Shown: positions 17,393 to 25,549 of the stretch, piece by piece
Numbering within the stretch: position 1 is the first letter of the stretch
How the letters are laid out: each line of letters begins with the position of its first letter
Assembly (NCBI GenBank): GCA_965278995.1
Contig: OZ257136.1
Location: 2,480,001 to 2,544,000 of the forward strand
Reading direction: 5' to 3'
Source of the DNA: JADJYF01 sp965278995
GTDB lineage: Bacteria; Pseudomonadota; Gammaproteobacteria; Ga0077536
Length of the DNA stretch: 64,000 bases
Notes under the pieces: generated by a model
What the model was told of the DNA's origin: nothing
The model's input: the letters and a program-made list of their open reading frames with translations, nothing else
Database searches by the model: none
Made by a program: the position numbers and the translations under genes

Positions 17393-19153
17393 TCAGTCGC
17401 CGACCCAGCCCTTGATCACCTGGGCGGCGACGCGGGGGTCCTGGGAGACGAATTGTTTGACCTGGTCAATGTTCGGATCGATATCCGACGACACCAGCAG
17501 TGGCCGTCCGTCGGCCTGGCGCGTGACACCGGGCAGAGCCGGCAGCGCGTTGCTGACGGCTGCAGATGGGCCGGACAATGCGGCAGCGCTGCCAGTCGTA
17601 TGCTCGAGCGCCCCACCTGCAGCACCACTGCCGCTCATGGACCCGGCTGGCAGCGGTTTGCTCATCAGTGATTTCATGGTCGGACGTATGACGCCGAACA
17701 GAACGAACAGCGCGAACACACCGGCCAGCGCCTGCTTGCCGACAGACCACACCCACGGCCGCTCCCACAGTGGCGTTGCTGGCATCGGTTCCGGCACCGG
17801 CGGAGTCAGGAAATCAGCATTGGTAATGCGCACGGAGTCACCGCGGCCGGCATCGAAACCAATCGCTTCCTTGACCAGATTGTTCATGCGCTCGAGTTCC
17901 GCATCGCTGAAGCCAGCCGCCGTTTCCGCTGCTGGCGCCGCAGCATTCGGATCGGCTGGTGCTCCAGCAGCGGGCGCTGCTGCACCACTGGCCGGCGCCG
18001 CTTCTGTTGGCGTCGGATTGCGCACGACGACCGCGACCGACAGGCGACGGATACTGCCGGTCGCTGGTCGCGTGTGGCTGATGGTGCGGTCGAGTTCGTA
18101 GTTGCGCGTGGTCTGATTGCGTCGGTTGCCGGCAGCGGCGCTAGTCGCCGCAACGGCGGCGTCGGGCGCAACGGCGGCGTCCGTTGCGGCGGTGTTTTCC
18201 GGTGCCGTGGCCGGCCCCGGCGGCTCGTTGCTGAGTGCGCCCGGCACGCCACCACTGCCACCGGCACCGCTGCGCTCCTCTTCGAGCGTGCTTTCGCTGC
18301 GAATGGCGGGCAGGTCGGGGTTGAAGCTCTCGCGCGTCTGTTCAGTCGCGGTGAAGTCGATGTCCGCCGTGACCTGTGCACGGACGCCGTCGGCGCCGAC
18401 CAGGGGGCTGAGAATCGCTTCGACGCGATCGATGAACGACTGCTCGAGTGTACGGGTGTACTCGAAGTGCTTGGCGCTGAGCATCATGTCGTCGGTTCCA
18501 CCGGCGGCATCCGTCAGCAGGTTGCCGCGTTGGTCGATGACCGTCACCTGATCCGGCGACAAACCCGCGACACCGGCTGACACCATGTGCGTGATCGCGC
18601 CGACCTGATATGCCTCGAGCGGTCGGCCGCCGTAGAGGTCGACGATGACTGAGGCTGTCGGATTGCTCTTGTTGCGGGCGAATGCCGATTGCTTGGGCAA
18701 CGCAAGATGCACGCGCGCGGCTCGCACATTGCTGATACCGGCGACCGAGCGCGCCAGTTCAGCTTCGATGCTGCGTTGATAGCGAGCCTGTTCCATGAAC
18801 TGGCTGGTACCGAAAGCCGGGGCGTCATCGAAACCGGCGCCGACGCTGTTGCGCGGGAGGCCGTCGGCGGCGAGTTTAAGACGCGCGTTCTGCAGGTGCT
18901 CGGCCGGTACGAGGACCGCGTGTCCGTTGGCATCCATGCGATACGGCACCTGCTGGCTGCGCAGGTTGTCGATGACCTCGCTCAGGTCCCGATCAGCGAG
19001 GTCGGTGAACAGTACTTCGTATTCCGGCGTCCGAGCCCATAGTGCGACGTACAGGCCCAGTGCGATGCTCGCAGCAAGGACCACCAGAACGCCAGCCTGC
19101 CGCAGCAGAAGCAGCAGCGAGGTCTGGGCATTGAATGCAACAGCTTCAGCCAT
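17393..19153 (-). CDS. fliF: Flagellar MS-ring protein FliF
   Basis: Membrane ring protein of 586 residues on which the basal body assembles. Two transmembrane helices flank a large periplasmic region: one at about residues 18-40 (LVVLAASIALGLYVALWA) and one at about 440-465 (GKQALAGVFALFVLFGVI). Conserved ring-building motifs include YEVLFTDLADRDLSEVI, ARVHLALPKQSAF, and the GxS segment VAGLSPDQVTVIDQRGNLL. An Ala-rich low-complexity linker lies around 300-345. The C-terminal tail (DPRVAAQVIKGWVGD) is the FliG-binding site. Confidence 0.97.
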   Translation of the reverse strand: MAEAVAFNAQTSLLLLLRQAGVLVVLAASIALGLYVALWARTPEYEVLFTDLADRDLSEVIDNLRSQQVPYRMDANGHAVLVPAEHLQNARLKLAADGLPRNSVGAGFDDAPAFGTSQFMEQARYQRSIEAELARSVAGISNVRAARVHLALPKQSAFARNKSNPTASVIVDLYGGRPLEAYQVGAITHMVSAGVAGLSPDQVTVIDQRGNLLTDAAGGTDDMMLSAKHFEYTRTLEQSFIDRVEAILSPLVGADGVRAQVTADIDFTATEQTRESFNPDLPAIRSESTLEEERSGAGGSGGVPGALSNEPPGPATAPENTAATDAAVAPDAAVAATSAAAGNRRNQTTRNYELDRTISHTRPATGSIRRLSVAVVVRNPTPTEAAPASGAAAPAAGAPADPNAAAPAAETAAGFSDAELERMNNLVKEAIGFDAGRGDSVRITNADFLTPPVPEPMPATPLWERPWVWSVGKQALAGVFALFVLFGVIRPTMKSLMSKPLPAGSMSGSGAAGGALEHTTGSAAALSGPSAAVSNALPALPGVTRQADGRPLLVSSDIDPNIDQVKQFVSQDPRVAAQVIKGWVGD

Positions 19154-19180
19154 GGTCGTGTGTCATCGAATGCTTGCCGC

Positions 19181-19507
19181 TCACAGCGGCATGTTCATGA
19201 TGTCCTGGTAGGCCGACACAAGGCGATTGCGAACCTGCGTCACAGCCTGGAAGGAAATATTCGCTTTCTGCAACGAGATCATGACGTCGGCCAGATCAAC
19301 ACCTGGTTCGCCGCGTTCGAAACCCTCAGTCAGTCGCGCTGCTTGCTGCTGATTGGCATTGACGTGATCGATCGCCTGGCGCATCACGTCGGTAAAATTG
19401 ATGGTCGGTGTCGTCGGCTGCAGGCGCATTTCCGGCCCTTGTGCCTGGCTCGCCAGTGCACGCATCTGCGCCAGCAGTGCTTGTGCGTCGATTGATCCTA
19501 CGGCCAT
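19181..19507 (-). CDS. fliE: Flagellar hook-basal body protein FliE
   Basis: A 108-residue rod adaptor between the MS ring and the proximal rod. The C-terminal half is characteristic: VDLADVMISLQKANISFQAV, then VRNRLVSAYQDIMNMPL. It precedes fliF and opens the fliEFGHIJ block. The 63-nt gap to fleR holds no convincing sigma54 site; the best candidate there has an 11-nt instead of a 10-nt spacer. Confidence 0.95.
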   Translation of the reverse strand: MAVGSIDAQALLAQMRALASQAQGPEMRLQPTTPTINFTDVMRQAIDHVNANQQQAARLTEGFERGEPGVDLADVMISLQKANISFQAVTQVRNRLVSAYQDIMNMPL

Positions 19508-19570
19508 GATTCCCCTCCTCGTATCGTTGTGTCGTGCAGCGTCGTTGTGCGCTGCTCAGGCGACCACTAC

Positions 19571-20935
19571 TCAGGCGCCTGGCACGCTGACACCGGCATC
19601 GCGCAGACGAGCCAGTTTGTAGCGTAGCGTGCGCGCACTGATGCCGAGCTTTTCAGCGGCGAACTTGCGGCTGCCGCGCCCTTCTTCCAGTGCGCCGAGG
19701 ATCAACCTGCGTTCATGATCTTTCAGATCGCTGCCGAGGCTATCCAAGTCGTCGTCCACGCTGGAATGGTCGTCATCCGGCGCTGCCGTCAATGGCAGCA
19801 CGTTGTTCTCGAACATCAGATCGGCGACTTCGATTCGCTCGCCTTGGCGCATGATCAACGCGCGCTGCATGACGTTGTCGAGTTCGCGTACGTTGCCAGG
19901 CCAGCAATGTTCGAGCAGGCGCGCGGCGGCCGACGTCGATAGCGACGGGGCAATGTCGCCAGCGCGCTCAGCGGCCCGCTGCAGCAGTGCGAGAGCGAGC
20001 GGAACGATGTCGTCCAGTCGTTCGCGAAGCGGCGGCACATTGAGTGGCATCACATTCAGCCGATAATAAAGATCCTCGCGGAATCGGCCGCACTCGACTT
20101 CACGCTTCAGATCGCGATTGGAGGTCGCCACGATGCGTACGTCGAGATCGATCAACTTCTGCCCACCGAGTCGTTCGACTTTGCGTTCCTGCAACACGCG
20201 CAACAGCTTCGCTTGCAGAGCGAGTGGCATTTCGGAGATTTCGTCAAGGAGCAGACTGGAGTTCTGTGCCTGTTCGAATTTTCCCGGACACGCTTTATAG
20301 GCGCCGGTGAATGCACCTTTCTCGTAGCCGAACAACACCGCTTCAAGCATGTTGTCGGGAATCGCCGCGCAGTTGATGGCTATCGGGGTCAGTGCGGCAC
20401 GACGTGAATGACGGTGGATAGCGCGGAACACAACTTCCTTGCCGACACCGCTTTCGCCGGTCAGCATGACCGAGGCGTCGGAGTGGGCGACGCGACGCGC
20501 CAGTTCGAAAACGCGCCTGGAGACCGCGTCGACGGCGACTACTTCGTCAGCTTCGGCGACTGGCGCGGCGGGCAACCACTCGCTCAGGCGACCGATAAGT
20601 ACTTCGGCCTCGAAAGGCTTGATCAGATAGTCCGTCGCGCCATCGCGCAACGCGCCGATGGCGCTTTGCACGGATTCATGGGCAGTCATCAGCACGACTG
20701 GCAATGTACGATCGCGGGCACGGACTTCGCGCAGCAGTTCATGCCCGCCCATTGGCTCCATTTGAATGTCGCTGATGACGAGATCGAAATGCGAGGAGGC
20801 GAGTGCCGTCAGCGCGGCGCGACCATCGGCGACGGCACTCGTGCGCAGACCGGCGAGTTCGGCCGTGTCTTGCAGCGCCTCGCGCAGCGCGTCGTCATCT
20901 TCCACAATGAGAATGCGATGTGCAGGGAGGTTCAT
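19571..20935 (-). CDS. fleR: Sigma54-dependent flagellar response regulator FleR/FlrC
   Basis: NtrC-class activator of 454 residues for mid-stage flagellar genes. The receiver domain has the acidic cluster at 12-15, phospho-Asp56 in DLVISDIQM, and YLIKPF. The AAA+ domain has Walker A GESGVGKE, the sigma54-contacting loop GAFTGA, and LLLDEISEMPLALQAKLLRV. The C-terminal Fis-type helix-turn-helix includes SRKFAAEKLGISARTLRYKL. It overlaps fleS by 4 nt. It should activate the sigma54 promoters of the fli and flg operons found here. Confidence 0.95.
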   Translation of the reverse strand: MNLPAHRILIVEDDDALREALQDTAELAGLRTSAVADGRAALTALASSHFDLVISDIQMEPMGGHELLREVRARDRTLPVVLMTAHESVQSAIGALRDGATDYLIKPFEAEVLIGRLSEWLPAAPVAEADEVVAVDAVSRRVFELARRVAHSDASVMLTGESGVGKEVVFRAIHRHSRRAALTPIAINCAAIPDNMLEAVLFGYEKGAFTGAYKACPGKFEQAQNSSLLLDEISEMPLALQAKLLRVLQERKVERLGGQKLIDLDVRIVATSNRDLKREVECGRFREDLYYRLNVMPLNVPPLRERLDDIVPLALALLQRAAERAGDIAPSLSTSAAARLLEHCWPGNVRELDNVMQRALIMRQGERIEVADLMFENNVLPLTAAPDDDHSSVDDDLDSLGSDLKDHERRLILGALEEGRGSRKFAAEKLGISARTLRYKLARLRDAGVSVPGA

Positions 20936-22167
20936 GAAACGAGTTCCATCGAAGTTGCGTAAGTGACTGGTCTGGCGGAGTCCGCCTCGACGCCGTTGAC
21001 CTCGGTGCTGTCACCCACGGTGCTCGCCAGTGGCAGGCACAGCACGAAACACGCGCCTGCGGCGGTTCCCGCTGCAAGCGTGAGGTCGCCGGCATGGGCA
21101 CGGGCAACTGCCCGTGCAACGGCAAGTCCGAGACCGGTGCCGTTCGCCCGCGTGGTAAAAAACGGTTCGAAAATAGTCGCTGCCAGTGCCGGCTCGACAC
21201 CGGGGCCGGCATCGGCAAATGCGAGCTCGAGATATCCGCTGTGGCAGTGCGCAGTCAATGCGATCGCGCCATGCCCGTTGCAGGCCTGACGGGCGTTGTC
21301 GACGAGATTCAAACAGATGCTGGTGAGCGCAGCCAGATTGGCATATACGGCGCAAGCCGTTGGCGCACAGCCGATGCTGATCGTGAATTCAGGGCCGCTG
21401 AACGCTTCATCGATGGCAATCGAGATAGTTGCCATGAAATCGCCGACATTGACCCGCTCCATGCTGAGCGTGCCACCACGGGCGAACAGCAGCATTTCGT
21501 CGACCAGCCGCTCCAGTTTGCGCAAGGATTTGATCGCGCGCCCGACCGCTCGTTCGCGATCGTCATCCGTGCGGGCCCGCCGCAGGTTGCCGGTATTCAA
21601 CAATGCGGAAGCAAGCGGCGTGCGGATCTGATGAGCCATGGCCGCAGCCATCTCGGTCTTTGCCGAGAGGCGTTTGTGATGGGCGAGCTGATCCTGTAGA
21701 CGGCGGGTTTCCGTCACTTCTTTCAACAACAGGATCTGGCCGGGTTCGCCAGCCAACGGCTCAGTCGCAATATTTACCAAGCGACCGTCAGTGAGCGAGA
21801 TATCGTGGCCATCGTCCCAACGCGGGGTGAACGCGCGCTGGACGACCTGTTGCCAGCTGTCGCCGCGCGCCATCGTGCCCAGCAACTCAGTCGCGACCGG
21901 ATTGAATTCCTGGATCCGACCCAGCTGATCGAGGACGACCACCCCCGCCGGCAGCGCTTCGAGCAGGCTGCTCAAGCGGCTGGCGAGCCGTTCCTTCTCG
22001 GCCAATTCGCGCGCCTGCTCGGCACGGGAGTGTGCCAGCTCAGCCGTCAGACCGCCGACACGCGCCTCGAGCGCGCGATAGAAACCTGACAGCTTTTCGG
22101 AGGCGTCTTCGAACTCGGCGAAGGCCTCGCGTAACTGCAACACGGAATTCGACGCAGGTCGGTGCAT
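20932..22167 (-). CDS. fleS: Flagellar sensor kinase FleS/FlrB
   Basis: Soluble histidine kinase of 411 residues, partner of FleR. An N-terminal coiled coil (about 20-75) is followed by a PAS domain (LLEALPAGVVVLDQLGRIQE). The HisKA helix has the phospho-His in MAAAMAHQIRTPLASALLN. The ATPase domain has the N box (ICLNLVDNARQ), G1 (FADAGPGV) and G2 (GTGLGLAVARA). No transmembrane segment is seen, as in FlrB. Transcription probably starts at the sigma54 element 59 nt upstream, placing fleSR under FleQ. Confidence 0.94.
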   Translation of the reverse strand: MHRPASNSVLQLREAFAEFEDASEKLSGFYRALEARVGGLTAELAHSRAEQARELAEKERLASRLSSLLEALPAGVVVLDQLGRIQEFNPVATELLGTMARGDSWQQVVQRAFTPRWDDGHDISLTDGRLVNIATEPLAGEPGQILLLKEVTETRRLQDQLAHHKRLSAKTEMAAAMAHQIRTPLASALLNTGNLRRARTDDDRERAVGRAIKSLRKLERLVDEMLLFARGGTLSMERVNVGDFMATISIAIDEAFSGPEFTISIGCAPTACAVYANLAALTSICLNLVDNARQACNGHGAIALTAHCHSGYLELAFADAGPGVEPALAATIFEPFFTTRANGTGLGLAVARAVARAHAGDLTLAAGTAAGACFVLCLPLASTVGDSTEVNGVEADSARPVTYATSMELVS

Positions 22168-22225
22168 GCTCTCGGCCAGGTTGCGTGGCTCGACGCGCCA
22201 CTGCGCCGACCTTCATGACCGATTG

Positions 22226-22241
22226 AGCAAAGTCTATGCCA
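22226..22241 (-). promoter_or_regulatory. Sigma54 promoter of fleSR
   Basis: Minus-strand TGGCATAGACTTTGCT matches the -24/-12 consensus with exact GG-N10-GC spacing. It lies 59 nt upstream of the fleS ATG in the 140-nt fleQ-fleS gap. It implies FleQ-dependent expression, as in Pseudomonas and Vibrio. Confidence 0.82.
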
Positions 22242-22307
22242 GGGGTTATTACTCCAATATATCAGCAAGTTAGATTTTGGCTGCGACGATTCGCTGACGC
22301 TGCGCCG

Positions 22308-23759
22308 TCAAAGACCTGACACCTGATCGTCGCGCCCGAGTTCGAACTTTCGCATTTTCTCGACCAGGGTCGTACGCCCCATGCGCAGACGTTTGGCGGC
22401 GTGCGCGACAACCCAGTCGGATTCATCCAGCGCAGTCTGGATCAGGTCGCGCTCGATGGCCGTCAGATGTTCTTTCAGGTCGAGGCCCGCGCGCGGAATG
22501 CGCGCTGCGACCTGCGCCGACTCCGGTGGCGCGCTGCGGGCGTCGTTGACGAGCGTGAATTGCGGGCGGATCGGCGCTCGTGCGACGACTTCGTCGGAGC
22601 GGTATTTCTCCGGCAGATCATGGACATCGATGACCGCATTGGGATAAAGAATGGACAGCCGTTCGACCAGATTGGCCAGCTCGCGGACATTGCCCGGCCA
22701 GCCGTACTCCGTGAGCGACTCGACGCAGGCCGACGACAGGCGAATTGAGCCGCGGCCTTCATGACCGAGGCGTTCCACCAGATCGTTGACCAGCAGCGGC
22801 AGATCTTCGGTCCGTTCGCGCAACGGGGGCGTTTCAATCGGAAACACATTCAAGCGGTAGAACAGATCCTCGCGGAATCGACCTTCCCGAATGGCCTGCT
22901 CCAAGTTGACGTGGGTGGCGGCAATGATGCGGACGTTGACGCTATGGCTGACGCTGCTGCCGACCCGTTCAAACGTGCGTTCCTGCAGAACGCGCAGCAA
23001 TTTGACCTGCATCGAGAGGCTCATGTCACCAATTTCATCGAGGAACAAGGTACCGCCATCGGCCATCTCGAACCTTCCCTGGCGGGAGCTGATGGCGCCG
23101 GTAAATGCGCCTTTCTCGTGCCCGAACAGCTCGCTTTCGAGCAGATCGGCCGGGATCGCACCGCAATTCAATGGCACAAACGGCTTGCTGCGCCGATTGG
23201 AATGGTGATGAACATGGCGCGCGACGACTTCCTTGCCGGTACCCGACTCGCCGACGATAAGTACATTGGCGTCGCTCGGTGCAACCATCTCAATCATGTT
23301 CCGTACGCGCTGGATGCCCGGGCTGGACCCGACCAGACTGCGGAAGAGCTCCAGCGAACGCGGTTTACCTTCCTGGTGGCGGTTTTCACGGTAAGTCCGC
23401 ACTTTCTGCAGAGCAGCTTCAAATTCGATTTGGCGCAGCGGCACGGCAACGCGGCCGAGCGCGTCGTGCTCGAGCTGGGTTGGCAGTGTCGGCGAGGCGA
23501 CACGGCTCAGCAGCAGGACCGGCACATAGGCGTCGGCCGCTTTCACCCGGCGCAGGACTTCGGCCTGTGAGCGGGCGTCGCCACAGTCGCCAATCAGGAC
23601 CAGATACGGTGCCGGTCGAACCGCGAGCGGCTGAGAAAAATCGGTATCGGCAGCGAGGATCTGTGGCGTAAGTTCGAGATACCGCAGGACTATCTCTATC
23701 TGATGCGCAATGGCGGCATCTTGCTCGATGATCAAAACCGGTGCAGGGCTCATGGCCAC
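22308..23759 (-). CDS. fleQ: Flagellar master regulator FleQ/FlrA
   Basis: Sigma54 activator of 483 residues at the top of the flagellar hierarchy. The N-terminal domain is a degenerate receiver (VLIIEQDAAIAHQIEIVLRY; the usual phospho-Asp environment reads YLVLIGDCGD). The AAA+ domain has Walker A GESGTGKE, GAFTGA, and FLDEIGDMSLSMQVKLLRVL. The C-terminal helix-turn-helix includes WVVAHAAKRLRMGRTTLVEK. This layout is FleQ, which in Pseudomonas also binds c-di-GMP and FlhG/FleN. Start: GTG at 23759 lies 5 nt after GGGAG; ATG at 23753 is the alternative. Confidence 0.93.
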   Translation of the reverse strand: MAMSPAPVLIIEQDAAIAHQIEIVLRYLELTPQILAADTDFSQPLAVRPAPYLVLIGDCGDARSQAEVLRRVKAADAYVPVLLLSRVASPTLPTQLEHDALGRVAVPLRQIEFEAALQKVRTYRENRHQEGKPRSLELFRSLVGSSPGIQRVRNMIEMVAPSDANVLIVGESGTGKEVVARHVHHHSNRRSKPFVPLNCGAIPADLLESELFGHEKGAFTGAISSRQGRFEMADGGTLFLDEIGDMSLSMQVKLLRVLQERTFERVGSSVSHSVNVRIIAATHVNLEQAIREGRFREDLFYRLNVFPIETPPLRERTEDLPLLVNDLVERLGHEGRGSIRLSSACVESLTEYGWPGNVRELANLVERLSILYPNAVIDVHDLPEKYRSDEVVARAPIRPQFTLVNDARSAPPESAQVAARIPRAGLDLKEHLTAIERDLIQTALDESDWVVAHAAKRLRMGRTTLVEKMRKFELGRDDQVSGL

Positions 23760-23844
23760 GAGTTCTCCCGTTGTTCTTCGCAGGACGCGCCGCCGCCCGT
23801 TAGCTCGCCAGGGACTTGGGCAGGTATGGCGACAGGTTTCCGAC

Positions 23845-23880
23845 GCGGTCGATAACCGACGGTCCGATTTAATCGACCGC
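23845..23880 (-). promoter_or_regulatory. Inverted repeat in the fleQ leader
   Basis: GCGGTCGAT (23845-23853) and ATCGACCGC (23872-23880) form a perfect 9-bp inverted repeat with an 18-nt loop, 86-121 nt before the fleQ start. It could be a leader RNA hairpin or a protein operator. The rest of the 290-nt gap 23760-24049 shows no gene, and I see no convincing sigma54 promoter in it, in line with fleQ being a class I gene. Confidence 0.4.
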
Positions 23881-24049
23881 GAAGTGATGTGTCAAGAATG
23901 CGCGACGTGATTGTCGGCGTTTCTCAGGTCACGCCAGATCTGTAGGCGGACCGCTGACGGGTGTCGGAAATTTGACCATGCGTCGTCAAACTCCCTCTAA
24001 CTCGAACGCAAGTGCTTGTTGTATTTAGCAGACGACGGCAGTCAGTCGC

Positions 24050-24244
24050 TCAGGCGGCGGTTAAGCGCAGACCATGCGAAGGCGCCGTAGTGGTAGCCAG
24101 GGACTGTAGACAATTGTGTCGCAGGCTGCCGAGCTCGCTGACGAGCTGCCAGTCACCGCGCGCCGCGGCGCGCAGCCGTCGCGCTGTCAGATTGCGCAGA
24201 CGTTTGAACAACTCTTCCTGGTCGTCGGCGAGTTCGAATTGCAT
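24050..24244 (-). CDS. Small FliT-like protein (possible flagellar chaperone)
   Basis: A 64-residue, helical, Arg/Leu-rich ORF with a well-placed ribosome site (AGGAG, 6 nt before the ATG at 24244). The central segment RLRAAARGDWQLVSELGSLR resembles the 'GDWxxLxxLexxR' helix of FliT-family chaperones. At 64 residues it is shorter than the usual 90-110. In Pseudomonas-like clusters fliT lies beside fleQ, downstream of fliCDS, which are absent here. It may be a shortened FliT or an unrelated small protein; the name is tentative. Confidence 0.5.
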   Translation of the reverse strand: MQFELADDQEELFKRLRNLTARRLRAAARGDWQLVSELGSLRHNCLQSLATTTAPSHGLRLTAA

Positions 24245-24342
24245 CCGCTGCTCCTGAGGCGGCTATGGCCGGGATAGCGGCGGCCATCGGCAGATACTTG
24301 AGCGGGGCGGCGGGCGCGGGCGCGAGTGGCCTGCTTAGCGGT

Positions 24343-25545
24343 TTACAGCAGGTTGAATAGCGTGAGGCCTTGCACGCGCACGAACGAAGCCTGCGCCGCC
24401 TGCAGCGCGGTCGTCTCGCGAGACAGCTGACTGATGGCAGCGGCGAGATCGACGTCCTCGAGCCGAACGCGCTGCGTTTCCAGGTTCAGTGCCGCGTCTG
24501 CATTGCTGCTGCGCTGGGCACTGATACTGTTCAGCCGCGCGCCAGTGGTCGAACGTACTTCCGCAACCTGCTCCATGGCCATGTCCAGATTTTCGATTGC
24601 ACGGTCGATTTCGAAGCCAAATCTCGCATAGTCGGCATCGGAGCGGCGCGGCGTGTCGAGCGTCGTTGCAATGTCGTTCACGATGCTGAACATCGATTGG
24701 TTACGACTCGGTCGCACAGTGAACGTATCACCGGTGTTCGGTGCGCCGAACACCGTAACTTCAGAACCATTGAAGGCGATGGCGCTGCCGTCGTTATACG
24801 GCTGCGCGCTCGCAACCGTGGTACTCAGCGTGTCGTCGATGATGTCGTAAGTGCTCGCACTGGTGAAATTGATGCGGAAATCGTGCGTCTGATAGGCAGT
24901 GTCGTTGATGACCATGTTGTCGCTGATCTGGCCGGTGCCGGTGTTGCCCGGCGCGAATCCGGTAACAAATGTCCCATTGCCATTACGTACATTGACGAAA
25001 GCGGCGGCACCCGAGAAGCTCTCCGCGATGCTGCGCGTCTCCGAAATCTGTAATCGGCGCACCGACTGATCGCCGTTATATGTGACGTTACCGCCAGCAT
25101 CGCGCGTGAACGGCCGCGTCGTCACCGAGCCGCCGGCGAAAACGTATTCGCCCGACGCGTTTCGTGTATTGCCGAGATCGATCAGCACATCGAGCTGTTC
25201 GCGGATTTCCGTCGCTATCGATCGCCGATCGCTCTCACTCAGTGCTTCACTGCGGCCCTGAATGACGAGGTCGCGGATCCGCTGCAGCATGCTGGTGACG
25301 CCACCCATGATGTCGTCGACCTGAGTCAGGCGTTGCTCGGCCTGGCTGCCGTTACGATCAAACTGGGTCGCAGCCGAGACGTGCTCCTTGATCTGCATCA
25401 CGGCAGCAGCCGCCACCGGATCATCGCCAGGCTGCAGAATCCGTCGGCCGGTGGCAATCTGGTTCTGAGTCTCATTCGCTCCGCTTTGGAGTTCGAGCAT
25501 TCGGGCCAGAGACTGCGTATAGAATTGATTGGTCGTCACGCGCAT
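24343..25545 (-). CDS. flgL: Hook-filament junction protein FlgL
   Basis: Junction protein HAP3, 400 residues. I chose the ATG at 25545 (MRVTTNQFYTQSLARMLELQ), a typical FlgL N-terminus, rather than the open frame 58 codons longer, which overlaps flgK. The N-terminal D0/D1 helices include ANETQNQIATGRRILQPGDD, and the C-terminal helix reads LEDVDLAAAISQLSRETTAL then AAQASFVRVQGLTLFNLL. It starts 4 nt after flgK. In the 98-nt gap between its stop and the fliT-like ORF I see no gene or clear terminator. Confidence 0.96.
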   Translation of the reverse strand: MRVTTNQFYTQSLARMLELQSGANETQNQIATGRRILQPGDDPVAAAAVMQIKEHVSAATQFDRNGSQAEQRLTQVDDIMGGVTSMLQRIRDLVIQGRSEALSESDRRSIATEIREQLDVLIDLGNTRNASGEYVFAGGSVTTRPFTRDAGGNVTYNGDQSVRRLQISETRSIAESFSGAAAFVNVRNGNGTFVTGFAPGNTGTGQISDNMVINDTAYQTHDFRINFTSASTYDIIDDTLSTTVASAQPYNDGSAIAFNGSEVTVFGAPNTGDTFTVRPSRNQSMFSIVNDIATTLDTPRRSDADYARFGFEIDRAIENLDMAMEQVAEVRSTTGARLNSISAQRSSNADAALNLETQRVRLEDVDLAAAISQLSRETTALQAAQASFVRVQGLTLFNLL

Positions 25546-25549
25546 GTTG

